Shown in pieces: positions 47,933 through 57,359 of a DNA stretch of 64,000 nucleotides. Location: NCBI GenBank assembly GCA_016711435.1, contig JADJSY010000005.1:1-64000 (forward strand), in the 5' to 3' direction. Each line of letters opens with the position of its first letter. Positions within the stretch are counted from its first letter, which is position 1. The position numbers and the translations under genes are program-made. The notes beneath the pieces are model-generated. The model was given only the letters and a program-made list of their open reading frames with translations, did no database searches and had not been told where the DNA came from. This DNA comes from Lewinellaceae bacterium (GTDB taxonomy: Bacteria; Bacteroidota; Bacteroidia; Chitinophagales; Saprospiraceae).

Positions 47933-50900
47933 CTATTGATTGTTAAGGAAATAGAGTTGGATGGCAGCCTGGTTGTACTGGTTCAGGTTGTCTAAGTAAT
48001 TCTGACGAATGTCGGCAGCCTGCGCCAGGTATTGCGCGAGGTCTGCAAAACTGATCTCCCCGGCGCGGTAGGCCGCAGTGGCTGCGCGTGTGATCTCGTC
48101 GGCCTGGGCCAGACCGGTGGTTTCGTAGAATTGCAAAGCGGCGTTATTTTTCTCCAACTCCTGTTGTGCCGAGGCAGCGGCGGTGTTGAGCCACAGGGTT
48201 TGATATTCCAGCTGTTTTTGCTGCACGGCGCTCCCGATTTGCGCGACTTTGATCTTTTGCCGGAAACTTTTACCCGCAATCGGTACGCCCACGCTCACAG
48301 AAAAACCCGAAAAAGCGGGCGAAATGCCATACAGGCGCTGCGTAAAAGCCCGCCCCGAAAAATCCGGCTTCAAGCCCTGCTTTTGCAGGTAAATATCGGC
48401 GGTTGCGAGATTTACATTTTGCCGTTGCAGCAGCAATATCGGGTGATTAGAGCGGTCGGAAGTAGCATTCAGCGGCAGTTTCTGCAAGGATCCTTCGGTG
48501 GGTAGCAGCGGCTCCGGGGCGTTCAGTAACTGCATCAGCGTTTGCTGCTGTACAGCCACTTCGCGGCCAATCTGTTGCTGCTGCGCGCGCATTTCACGCA
48601 AGCGGGCTTCGGCGGCTATTTTTTCCAGCCCCGTGCTTTCACCGGTGCGGGCGCGTAGCGCGGCAGCGTCGGCCAGTTGGCTGTAAAGTGTGTCCAGGCG
48701 CTGATACAACAACTGCCTTTCCTGCAAATATGCGAGCTGGTAGTACACCGTGCGGATGTCCCGTTTCAATTCCGCTTCGCGGTGCGGTTTTCGTCAGTTC
48801 GGCGTATTTGACCTGTTCCTGGAACAGGCTTTTCCGCGCTTTACACCGTCGGGTATTGCAGCGTTTGGGAAAGACCTATTTTGAGAATACCCTTAGAATC
48901 CACCGTGCTAATATCTTCATTTTCTACAAAAACACCTGTTTTCGGTAATTCAAATGAAGTTCCGACACTGGCTTTAGCCCGTTCAATATCCAACGCGTTG
49001 ACTTGCAACAGCAGGTTTTGCTGTACCCCGATTTGCAGGGCTTCTTCCAGGGTTACGCGCCGTTGCGCCTGCACATTCATACTGAAAAACAACAGCAAGG
49101 GCAGTAAAACAGGAATAATAGCCGCAGGGCGTCTCCGTTTTTTCTGCGTCAGGAATAAATAAAGCAAAGGCAGCACCACCAGCGTCAGGAAAGTGGCTGT
49201 AAGCAGGCCGCCGATCACCACCGTTGCCAAAGGCTTTTGTACCTCGGCGCCCGCTCCGGTAGAAATGGCCATCGGCAAGAAGCCGAGCGAGGCTACCGTC
49301 GCAGTCGTTAACACAGGGCGAAGCCGGATGCGGGTACCTTCGAGGACGCGTTGCAAAGGGTCTTCCATGCCGTCTTTTTGCAACTGATTGAAGGTAGCGA
49401 TCAGCACGATACCATTCAGTACCGCTACTCCGAACAGCGCAATGAAACCCGCCGGCCGAAATGGAAAACGGCATGTCGCGCAGCAACAACGCAAATATGC
49501 CGCCGATGGCAGACATTGGAATGGCTGTAAAAATAAGCGCTGCTTCCTTAAAGGAGTTGAACGTGAAAAACAGGAGCATAAAAATCAGTACGAGGGCTGC
49601 CGGAACGGCAATTTGTAGCCGGGCGGAGGCTTTTCCAGGTTTTCAAATGTGCCGCCGAAGGTGTAATAGTACCCGGTGGGCAATGCAGCCTGCTGGTCTA
49701 ACTTACCCTGAATATCCCGTACAACCGATTGCACGTCACGGCCACGCACATTGAATCCGATGACGATGCGGCGTTTGCCTTCCTCGCGGCTGATTTGCGC
49801 CGGGCCTTCTCTGAACGTCACAGTGGCCACCTGGCTGAGCGGAATTTGCTGGCCGCCCGGCGTAGGAATGAACAGGTTGCTCACGTCATCGATGGATCTG
49901 CGGCTGGCGCTGTCCGGAAAAGCCGCACCACGAGGTCAAATTTGCGCTCGTTCTCGAACACCGACCCGGCAGCAGCTCCGGCAAACGCCGTGCTGACCCA
50001 CATGGTTGATGCTCTCGATGTTCAGGCCGTAGTTGCCGATGCGGCGGCGGTCATATTCGATGGTAATTTGCGGAAGGCCGGTCGTGCGTTCCACCTGCGG
50101 CGGCGTGGCGCCTTCCACCGATTGCACCACAGCGGCTATTTTCGGAGCGATCGCGGCGAGCGTATCTATGTTTTCACCAAAAATTTTGATGGCGACATCT
50201 TGTCGCACGCCGGTCATTAATTCATTGAAACGCATTTGAATCGGTTGACTGGACTCGAAAAATACGCCGGGAATGACTTCCAATTTTTCCATGATCATGG
50301 CAGCCAGTTCGTTGTAATCTTTCATAATCGTCCATTCTTATAGGTTTTAGCAGCGGTCATCTATCCGTCGCTTCCGGCGGCATAGGGTCGGTAGGCACTT
50401 CGGCGCTACCTGTTTTACCCACTACCAGGTTTACTTCGGGAAATTGTTTGATGATGCGCATGGCCTGCATGGAGGTTTCGACGCTTTGCGACAGCGAGGT
50501 GCCTTGCGGCGGGAATACGATTGAAACGTAATCGCCTTCCTGCAACTGCGGGATGAACTCTCCGCCCATACGCGTAAATAAAAAAACACTGGCAGCAAAC
50601 AAAACCAGGGTAGCCGTCACCACGCGTTTAAAACAAACCAGCCCGCTGATTACCGGCGCGTAGATTCGTTGAAAAAAATCCATTAGCCGATCGGAGAAGT
50701 TCTTTTTATGCGATATGTTTTTGGGCAAAAATAAAGCGCACATCATCGGAATATAAGTCAGCGAGAGGAGCAAGGCGCCCATAATCGCAAAACCTACGGT
50801 CTGCGCCATCGGTCCGAACATCTTGCCCTCGATGCCGATGAGCGTCAAAATCGGGATGTAGACAATGAGAATAATGATTTCGCCAAAAGCAGCACTGTTT

Positions 50901-52239
50901 CGGATACGGGAAGCGGAAACGAACACTTCCTGGTCCATTTCAGCCTGGGTCATGCGACCCACGGTTTTGCGTAGCCCGAGGTGGTGCATCGTTGCTTCCA
51001 CGATAATAACCGCGCCGTCTACGATCAGACCAAAGTCGATGGCCCCAAGCGACATCAGGTTGGCAGATACGCCGAACAATTGCATCATGCCAAGCGCAAA
51101 AAGCATAGAAAGCGGAATAGCTGAGGCTACGATCAATCCTGCCCGCAGGTTGCCGAGAAACAGCACCAGTACGAAAACCACGATCAGCGCACCCTCAATC
51201 AGGTTGGTTTGCACCGTGCTGATGGCGCGTTCGACCAAATCCGTCCGGTCGAGGAACGATTCGATCTCTATGTCGGCGGGCAGCGATTTACGGATGGTCT
51301 CCATTTTCACCTTCACTTTGCTCACCACCTCAAAACTATTGGAGCCTTTCAGCATCATGACTACGCCGCCGACGGCTTCTTTTTGGCCGTTGTAGGTGAG
51401 GGCGCCATAGCGTACCGCTCCGCCGAATTGCACCTGCGCTACGTCGCGTACGAAAACGGGCACGCCATTCGCATCCGTTTTGATAACGATATTACGCACG
51501 TCTTCCAGGCTCGATACCAGGCCGATACCCCGGATAAAATAAGCGTTCGGTTTTTTATCGATGTAGGCTCCGCCGGTGTTCTCGTTGTTTTTACCCAAAG
51601 CATCGAATACGTCCGGGATGGTCACCCCCATCGCCCGCAAGCGGTCGGGATTCACCGACACTTCGTATTGTTTGAGGATGCCGCCGAAACTATTGACCTC
51701 GGCAATGCCGGGCGTCCCATATAGTTGTCGTGCCACGATCCAATCCTGCATGGTGCGCAAATCCATAGCGGTGTACTTGTCTTCACTGCCTTTTTTAGGG
51801 TGGATGACGTATTGGTACACTTCGCCGAGACCTGTGCTTACGGGCGCGAGTTCAGGGGAGTACCCACGCCGCTGGGGATGGATTCTTCGGCTTCTTTAAT
51901 TTTCTCATTGATGAGTTGACGGGCAAACCAGACGTTCACATCGTCGTCAAACACGACCGTTACCACGGACAATCCGAAGCGGGAAATAGAGCGCATTTCC
52001 ACGAGGTCGGGCAGGTTGGCAAGGCTTTTTTCAATGGGGTAAGTGACGAGTTGCTCTACCTCCTGGGTAGCAAGCGTTGGGCACAACGTGATGATTTGAA
52101 CCTGGTTATTGGTAATGTCAGGTACCGCGTCTATCGGTAACCGGGAGGCGCTCCACACGCCCCACACCACCAGCGCGAACGTAAGCAGCCCGATGATAAA
52201 TTTATTTTTGATGGAAAATTGAATGATTCCGTCCAGCAT
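47933..52239 (-). CDS. czcA: CzcA-TolC fusion: RND efflux pump joined to outer-membrane channel (frameshifted)
   Basis: About 1,436 codons. Start MLDGIIQFSIKNKFIIGLLT (ATG 52239). Pump part: VDAVPDITNNQVQI, helix 4 with GAIDFGLIVDGAVIIVEATM (about residue 401, the divalent-metal Czc pattern), MGGEFIPQLQEGDYVSIVFP, PIQMRFNELMTGVRQDVAIK, IALFGVAVLNGIVLIATF. After the last pump helix (LTLVVLPLLYLFLTQKKRRR) a second hydrophobic segment ending NVQAQ leads into an efflux-channel domain (RRVTLEEALQIGVQQNLLLQ ... YNQAAIQLYFLNNQ), i.e. the TolC partner is part of the same polypeptide. Frame changes near 51850, 50330, 49970, 49890, 49600, 49450 and 48790. Such fusions are known in Bacteroidota. Confidence 0.85.
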
Positions 52240-52398
52240 AAAATGACTTGGATTGAGCGAATACCTGGATTTGCCTGCCGGATGGCAGAGTAAATTCAAA
52301 CAGCCGCTAAGTGAATGGGAAAATACCATGACCCGACCCTGGCGCAAAGCGAAAACCGGGAATCCTCTGGAACGACGGCTTGCGCCGGCAGCAGGTCA

Positions 52399-52803
52399 CT
52401 AAACCAAGTACGGTATGGGAGGGCGGAACAAGGCCGCCAGATGTGCTGAGGAACAGGGCGCGTTGTAACAGAAATTGGCAGCGCGGTCGGCATGCGACCA
52501 GTCGGTAACCGTCAATTTAGAAAAAGTATTTTTTAAAAAACCGGCATAGGTCATACCGCCGGTCGCACCGCAGCCCGGGCAATGGCAGTGCCCGCAGCCG
52601 TCGGTATCGGGCGGGCAATCCTGACCGGGGTGGGTGTCTACGCAGTCGTCACTGACAGTTGCGCAATGTTCATCGGCGGTCTGCGAAACAGTCTTTTTTT
52701 GCATTTGGCTAACCTCGACCTCGCCACATGCCCGCACCACATCCGTCGGTAACGCGACAAGATGAGCGATGAAGAGCAGGAATATACCGATACGGAATTT
52801 CAT
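52399..52803 (-). CDS. Cys/His-rich exported protein with CHCPGCG motif (second copy)
   Basis: 134 residues from ATG 52803: signal peptide (IGIFLLFIAHLVALPTDVVRA), then CGEVEVSQMQ, EHCATVSDDCVDTHPGQDCP, CGHCHCPGCGATGG and a C terminus with FRPPIPYLV. It shares layout, the CHCPGCG core and the ACG(D/E) start with the protein at 20140-20550 but little else, so they are old paralogues. It is the first gene of the Czc operon, about 160 nt before czcA. Likely periplasmic metal buffer or sensor; unproven. Confidence 0.7.
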   Translation of the reverse strand: MKFRIGIFLLFIAHLVALPTDVVRACGEVEVSQMQKKTVSQTADEHCATVSDDCVDTHPGQDCPPDTDGCGHCHCPGCGATGGMTYAGFLKNTFSKLTVTDWSHADRAANFCYNAPCSSAHLAALFRPPIPYLV

Positions 52804-52812
52804 AATTTGCGG

Positions 52813-52820
52813 CAAAGGTA
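52813..52820 (-). promoter_or_regulatory. TAnnTTTG promoter box 9 nt before the Cys-rich gene
   Basis: On the minus strand TACCTTTG (52820 to 52813) matches the -7 consensus, with 9 nt to the ATG at 52803. The box is identical to that of the paralogue at 20124-20131, and spacing is the same within one base. Confidence 0.55.
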
Positions 52821-52974
52821 GGTGAACAGTAATTAAAACGCTGTTCTAATTTTTTTGTTCGTTTAGACTGACCATGAAGCCAGAGGTGTCAGTAACTGCC
52901 AAAAATAGCGTTGGAATGGCACTTACGCAATAAATTAAAGAATATTGAAACATACAGGAATGCCAATTGATACT

Positions 52975-53283
52975 TTACGCCACTTCCCCCAACCGCTCCC
53001 TCAACTTCGCCAGCATCATAACACGGATGTCTGCCGACCGTTTCACTTCTTCGTAGGGAAGTTTAATGACAATATAGTGCACACCTTCTTCGACCCATTC
53101 GTCGTCGCCTCGATCATCGTTGGTACAGACATAGGTAATACCTACGTCTTTCTTTAGGTGGTTGAGTTTGGAAGCGATAAAGGATGTATCTACTTTATCG
53201 GCTACATCCTGTTCGACAATTTTTGTGACTGTGACCAAAGGATAAGTTTTTTGCAAAGTTAGGGAATTTGAGTAGAAAAGCAA
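52975..53283 (-). CDS. Hypothetical small protein
   Basis: 102 codons ending RVMMLAKLRERLGEVA. Mixed alpha/beta composition (KTYPLVTVTKIVEQDVADKV, DVGITYVCTNDDRGDD, GVHYIVIKLPYEEV) suggests a small cytosolic domain. There is no ATG near the N terminus, only a TTG at 53283, so the 5' end may be frameshifted. It lies 3 nt after the next minus-strand gene, suggesting an operon. No family recognised. The gap 52821-52974 holds nothing evident. Confidence 0.5.
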   Translation of the reverse strand: MLFYSNSLTLQKTYPLVTVTKIVEQDVADKVDTSFIASKLNHLKKDVGITYVCTNDDRGDDEWVEEGVHYIVIKLPYEEVKRSADIRVMMLAKLRERLGEVA

Positions 53284-53286
53284 CTT

Positions 53287-53811
53287 CTACCGTCGTATCG
53301 GATTGTAAGGCGGTCTTATGAGCCTTAGTTCTTCTTCCCTGGCAAGGTTTTCAGGAAGCACAGGATAAGTGTAAATTTTCTTCTTTTCTTCTTTGAGGCA
53401 TTCGTGTAATGTTCCCCGAAATTGAACGATGTAGTAAACCCCGTTGCCTCTGAGAAATTTATAGTCATAGCGCCCTTGCTCACCTTTCGTCGTTGTCCCG
53501 TATTTCCAAACTTCACCGGCTTTCAAAAAGTATAACGCAAAGCCACTGTGTACACAGGTGTACCAACCGTCCGTGAGCGCTACTAATGCGTATTGTTCGG
53601 CTTCATCGGCTTCGTCGAGGTGGTTTTGCAGTTCTTTCCGGTATTTGGCGGTAAGTTGTGCTTCTCCGTTAACGTATTCCACTACATCCCGCCATTTAAG
53701 CGCACATAAGATAAGTATTGACGCAACGATAAAAAGCGGCAAGAAAAGTGTCTTTTCTTTTTTCGTTTCTGACGGCGAGTAATCCGGCCGAGGAGTTTGA
53801 TCTGCTCCCAT
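53287..53811 (-). CDS. Hypothetical membrane-anchored protein
   Basis: 174 residues: charged N terminus, one transmembrane helix (TLFLPLFIVASILILCAL, about 21-38), then a soluble domain with DEADEAEQYALVALTDGWYT, GEVWKYGTTTKGEQGRY and KKKIYTYPVLPENLAREEEL ending IRPPYNPIRR. The C-terminal half resembles short Bacteroidota domains in polymorphic-toxin or immunity contexts, but I cannot name a family. Transcribed away from the repeat-rich region that follows. Confidence 0.6.
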   Translation of the reverse strand: MGADQTPRPDYSPSETKKEKTLFLPLFIVASILILCALKWRDVVEYVNGEAQLTAKYRKELQNHLDEADEAEQYALVALTDGWYTCVHSGFALYFLKAGEVWKYGTTTKGEQGRYDYKFLRGNGVYYIVQFRGTLHECLKEEKKKIYTYPVLPENLAREEELRLIRPPYNPIRR

Positions 53812-53929
53812 GACTTCTATGGTTGGATTTTGTTTTGAAGAAGTTGAGTCACTAATTTAAAGCAAACAAAGTAGTTATTGTTCCGTGATTGTTTTGTTAT
53901 GTGGTTGATGGTATTCCCAAAAATTGGGC

Positions 53930-54650
53930 CACTTATACAGTAAAGTATAAAATATCGGTATTTTAGCCGGAAAACGACTAAAAACTGTGACTCACCAATT
54001 TCATGTGTTTGTCATATTATCCGGCTCAATTTATTGCGAGGTTGGGTATTAAGGTTTAAAAAGCATTCTTTATCCGGCTTATTTGAGTGATGAATGAAAT
54101 ATTTATAAACCTCACATTTTCAACCGCATAATCCGGCTCTTATCTATTTCCAGATATTCCGGTATTAACCCTGTAAATGGCAATCAATCCGGCCTTTACG
54201 AACAATATGCCCGGCTATTTTTGAATCCCTCCACTTTTTTGCTCGTTATCCGGCCTAATTGTTTGGCGTTTCCGGTAATTAGAGGGGCTTGGGTATAATA
54301 ATCCGGGTAAGTCGAATTATAGTTCCGTCTATTTCCGGCTGTTCTGATCTTCAATCCGGCCTATTCAATTTTCAATGTTTTTGATATTGTAGGGTAATAA
54401 ATCCGGCCTTTACAAACTATGTCCAGCTGTTTTTATATCCCCTGACTTGTGCTCGTTATCCGGCCTGATTGTTTGATGTTTCCGGTAATAGTGGGCTTGG
54501 GCATAATAATCCGGGCAATTTGCATAGTAGTTCTGTCTATTTCCGGCTGTTCTGATCCTCAATCCGGCTCATTTAATTTTCAATGTTTTTGATATTACAG
54601 GGTGATAAATCCGGCCTTTGTGAACAATAACGTCTTCTATTGGTGGCATA
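53930..54650. repeat. CCGG-rich repeat array with ~210-bp tandem units
   Basis: No gene lies in 53812-54715. Instead ATCCGG/TTCCGG/GCCGG motifs occur about every 20-50 bp (for example 53967, 54020, 54072, 54133, 54158, 54188, 54249, 54272). Two units of 214 and 208 bp start with ATCCGGCCTT at 54187 and 54401; a third copy begins at 54609. Within each unit the order is CCGGCC, GCTCGTTATCCGG, TTTCCGGTAAT, ATAATCCGGG, TCTATTTCCGGCTG, CAATCCGGC. The motif density continues into the 3' part of the primase-like gene. Iteron-type origin, partition or transfer site are candidates. Confidence 0.7.
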
Positions 54651-54715
54651 TCTAATGCAAATTGTCTGTCTCAAACGTTAATCTGGCTTTGCCGAATTTT
54701 TCGATAAAAGCCGGA

Positions 54716-55702
54716 TTAATAATCCCAGAAAAGCGGATAACCCTTATCGCTGAGCGCCCAGCCAAAGTCTGGATCAGGCCGGATAAAATAATCTGCCAGG
54801 TCATATCCGGCCACTTGATCTTCCTTCACAGCAAAACGTTCCAATAAATTCGATACTTGAACTTCAAATCCGGCTTTTCCCATTTCTTTCGCTTTCTCCA
54901 GCCAAAGTAAATAGCATCCTAAATCCGGGTAGAGCCGGATTTTGTACTTCTTCAATGCCGCACATTTTTCCGGATTCAAGTTGTGTAAACCACCGGTAGC
55001 CAACCACAAAAAACCAGGCAAGACGGCTGTCATTAAGATGGCAGTTTTTTCACTTTCGACAATACACACCGGATTATTATTTGAATAGACCCGGATTTGA
55101 TGAAGCCCGAACAGGCATTGTTGTAATTGAAAGTCAGGAATATTCATAACGCTGTGAACCCATTGCACATGATTAAATGGTTTTTTCACCCGCTTACCGG
55201 TCTCGGTATTGTAAAGCATGATTTTTCCGGCGTGTACATTTCCAACCTCATCTATTTGCCAAAATACTGTCGCACCAGACCATTTCTTCGCCGTTCCAAT
55301 TGCAAATCGATTGAGTAGTTGCTCCGTTAGATCATTTCCTAAAATTCGTCTCAGGTAAAGCACAAAACAATTATTGGAGTATCCACGTCTTGATGCTTCA
55401 TAAACCGATAGAGGAATAGTAGAAAATTCATCCGTTTTTGATTTTGAAACATTGGACACCGGACATGCCCTATATAGGCCTTGTCCGGTGTCCAACGTTG
55501 GATGGTCGATGAAATACTGCTTTGGAGGGTAATGGTATCCGCAATTGATTTCACGGTTGCAACGTCCTACGTTCTCCGCATGGAAAAGTTCACGGCTGGC
55601 AGATTCCTGATAGCGCTTTAATTCCCGCTTGCCACAACCCGGACAAATGAATTTTCTCGTCGGGCGTTTGTCATCCAAAGTAAATTGATGGTTATTCATC
55701 AC
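54716..55702 (-). CDS. Toprim/primase-like mobile-element protein (DUF6371-like)
   Basis: Intact 328 residues. The N terminus has a zinc-ribbon (FICPGCGKRELKRY ... CNREINCGYHYPP) as in phage and plasmid primases; a middle domain (FVLYLRRILGNDLTEQLLNR, WSGATVFWQIDEVGNVHAGK) and a Toprim-like end (NPVCIVESEKTAILMTAVLP, KIRLYPDLGCYLLWLEKA) follow, with the acidic residues expected for metal-dependent nucleotidyl transfer. It overlaps the upstream ATPase gene by 11 nt. Expected to start DNA synthesis for the element. The 3' half of its DNA is unusually rich in CCGG, matching the adjoining array. Confidence 0.75.
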   Translation of the reverse strand: MMNNHQFTLDDKRPTRKFICPGCGKRELKRYQESASRELFHAENVGRCNREINCGYHYPPKQYFIDHPTLDTGQGLYRACPVSNVSKSKTDEFSTIPLSVYEASRRGYSNNCFVLYLRRILGNDLTEQLLNRFAIGTAKKWSGATVFWQIDEVGNVHAGKIMLYNTETGKRVKKPFNHVQWVHSVMNIPDFQLQQCLFGLHQIRVYSNNNPVCIVESEKTAILMTAVLPGFLWLATGGLHNLNPEKCAALKKYKIRLYPDLGCYLLWLEKAKEMGKAGFEVQVSNLLERFAVKEDQVAGYDLADYFIRPDPDFGWALSDKGYPLFWDY

Positions 55703-56816
55703 CGGTTTCCAGTGGAGTAATCAAATAAATGATTTCTCTTCCATCTTTCTTTTTTGCAAAAGCCCAGGACTTATCCCGAATATTTAAAATCGTATGATTT
55801 GTCAAAATATCTGAGAGACGCCGCTGGATAGTTTTTTCACTGGTTGTGAATCTTTTCGTTAGGATACCAATTAATTCTGTGGCTGAAGTACTACTTACAT
55901 TTTGGAACAAATCTTCCAATGCAGCGATTACGTCTGGTTCAATAGCCGAAATCTGGCGGCTATTTTCAACATCTTTCACATCATGTTCATTGGCCATCAT
56001 CAAACGGTTTTCCTCCTGTGAATAATAGACATGAAAAGAAGGAAGCCTGCGTGAGTTCCTGCACTTCAAAAATTTGATTTTCAATAAATCGGAGTCCTCA
56101 CCATCTGGACCCTTTTCAAAAGCGATCTGAATAACGGTACTCGCTTTGTTGATCAGCTCCGTACCTAAGTGACCACGCGCTTTACCTTGGCCAGGGTTTT
56201 CATGGATAACGCAAAAAAATGTGCAGTTATGCTCATTGATCATTCTGTTGAGAAAGTCAATTAATTCTAATGATTTATCCGCCCTGTTAAAATCTTCTAC
56301 ACAATCAGTCAACACATCTAAAAAAATAACCATGTGCTTATTTGTGCTTTGACGCAAAAAGGTTAGGTATTCATTCACTGCTGGAAATCGATCTTTACGG
56401 GGCACATCCAACAAAGAGGTATATCGAAACATCTCGGGATCTTCTTCAATTGAATATCCGGCGTTCTCCAGAACTTCTTGAACAAAGCACGGGAATTGTT
56501 CACAGTGGTTTCGCTCAGTATCTACGTAAACCATGAGGTCTTGTGATGCATCGTCATACTCAAGATCCAGTAGATTAATAGTGCATCCCTGTTTTTGAAG
56601 TATCTGACTTGCAAAATGAGAGGCAAGCCTGGATTTGTGTACACCCGACTGACCTTGGATAACATTAATTGTATAACGGAAAATTACCGGCGCATTTAAC
56701 CTGGTTATGATAGGAGGAGAAAAAACGATACGCTTCTTTTTCAAAATTTGGAGTTTCTTCTCTGTTGCAACTATCTTTTCCAAGTATGACTCTGAAGTTG
56801 AAGGAGTAGAGATCAA
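55692..56816 (-). CDS. RepA/DnaB-like AAA ATPase of the integrative element
   Basis: Intact 374 residues. Walker A is VIQGQSGVHKSRLASHFASQ (about residue 55, a GxxGxxKS loop), Walker B HMVIFLDVLTDCV, and a later FFCVIHENPGQGKARGHLGT is typical of RepA-like hexameric helicases of mobile elements. The C-terminal part (ALEDLFQNVSSTSATELIGI ... KTIQRRLSDILTN) is a winged-helix-like domain. Lies between the HTH gene and the primase-like gene; helicase-loading or replication role inferred. Confidence 0.8.
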   Translation of the reverse strand: MISTPSTSESYLEKIVATEKKLQILKKKRIVFSPPIITRLNAPVIFRYTINVIQGQSGVHKSRLASHFASQILQKQGCTINLLDLEYDDASQDLMVYVDTERNHCEQFPCFVQEVLENAGYSIEEDPEMFRYTSLLDVPRKDRFPAVNEYLTFLRQSTNKHMVIFLDVLTDCVEDFNRADKSLELIDFLNRMINEHNCTFFCVIHENPGQGKARGHLGTELINKASTVIQIAFEKGPDGEDSDLLKIKFLKCRNSRRLPSFHVYYSQEENRLMMANEHDVKDVENSRQISAIEPDVIAALEDLFQNVSSTSATELIGILTKRFTTSEKTIQRRLSDILTNHTILNIRDKSWAFAKKKDGREIIYLITPLETGDE

Positions 56817-56910
56817 TATTTCTTTGCACTCTTTTGGACCATTTAAAATGTCTTCTTCCAGGGCCTCTATGGGAATATATGCTTCTGGTGTTGGAATGGA
56901 GGGAGATTAT

Positions 56911-57252
56911 TCATGGTTTTTTGTAGGATTTGATTTCTGCCTTAATTTCAGTGGTAGTCTTTCGCCGGTTCTCCAACATCCAAAGTTCCAACTCAGTACG
57001 ACGAAATTTTACGCCTTTCCCTCGTTTAAAGTGCGGAATAGTACGTTGTGAGGTAAAACTATACAGAGTTTGTTTGGCTAAGCCAGTTAATACAGCAGCC
57101 TCCTCTATATTCAGGATTTCCTTAGTAGGGCCTGAGTTTTCCGTATAAGGCTGTGCCTGTTGAAGTAACAGGTTAGCAAAGGCTTCCAGATCGCCTTTGG
57201 TAATTTCGAGTTTGACTCGGTCGGGTAATTGAGTAAGATCTATTGGGTGCAT
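56911..57252 (-). CDS. Excisionase-like helix-turn-helix protein
   Basis: Intact 113 residues. EILNIEEAAVLTGLAKQTLY followed by RTIPHFKRGKGVKFRRTEL is the MerR-like/excisionase HTH with wing used by Bacteroidota integrative elements. The end is Lys/Arg-rich. Situated between integrase-side genes and the replication ATPase; likely recombination directionality factor or regulator of the replication genes. Confidence 0.8.
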   Translation of the reverse strand: MHPIDLTQLPDRVKLEITKGDLEAFANLLLQQAQPYTENSGPTKEILNIEEAAVLTGLAKQTLYSFTSQRTIPHFKRGKGVKFRRTELELWMLENRRKTTTEIKAEIKSYKKP

Positions 57253-57359
57253 TTTGAGCGTCGGTTATATGACGCCACAAATATGTATAGACAAAAAATT
57301 GATAATCAGGTGGTTATGCTCGATATAAGTTCAATATAAGCTCGATATATGTTCGATTC

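Noticed and set aside
53930..54650. CRISPR array
   Set aside because: Repeats are short (CCGG cores), irregularly spaced and the longer units are ~210 bp tandem copies without unique spacers; no cas genes are near.
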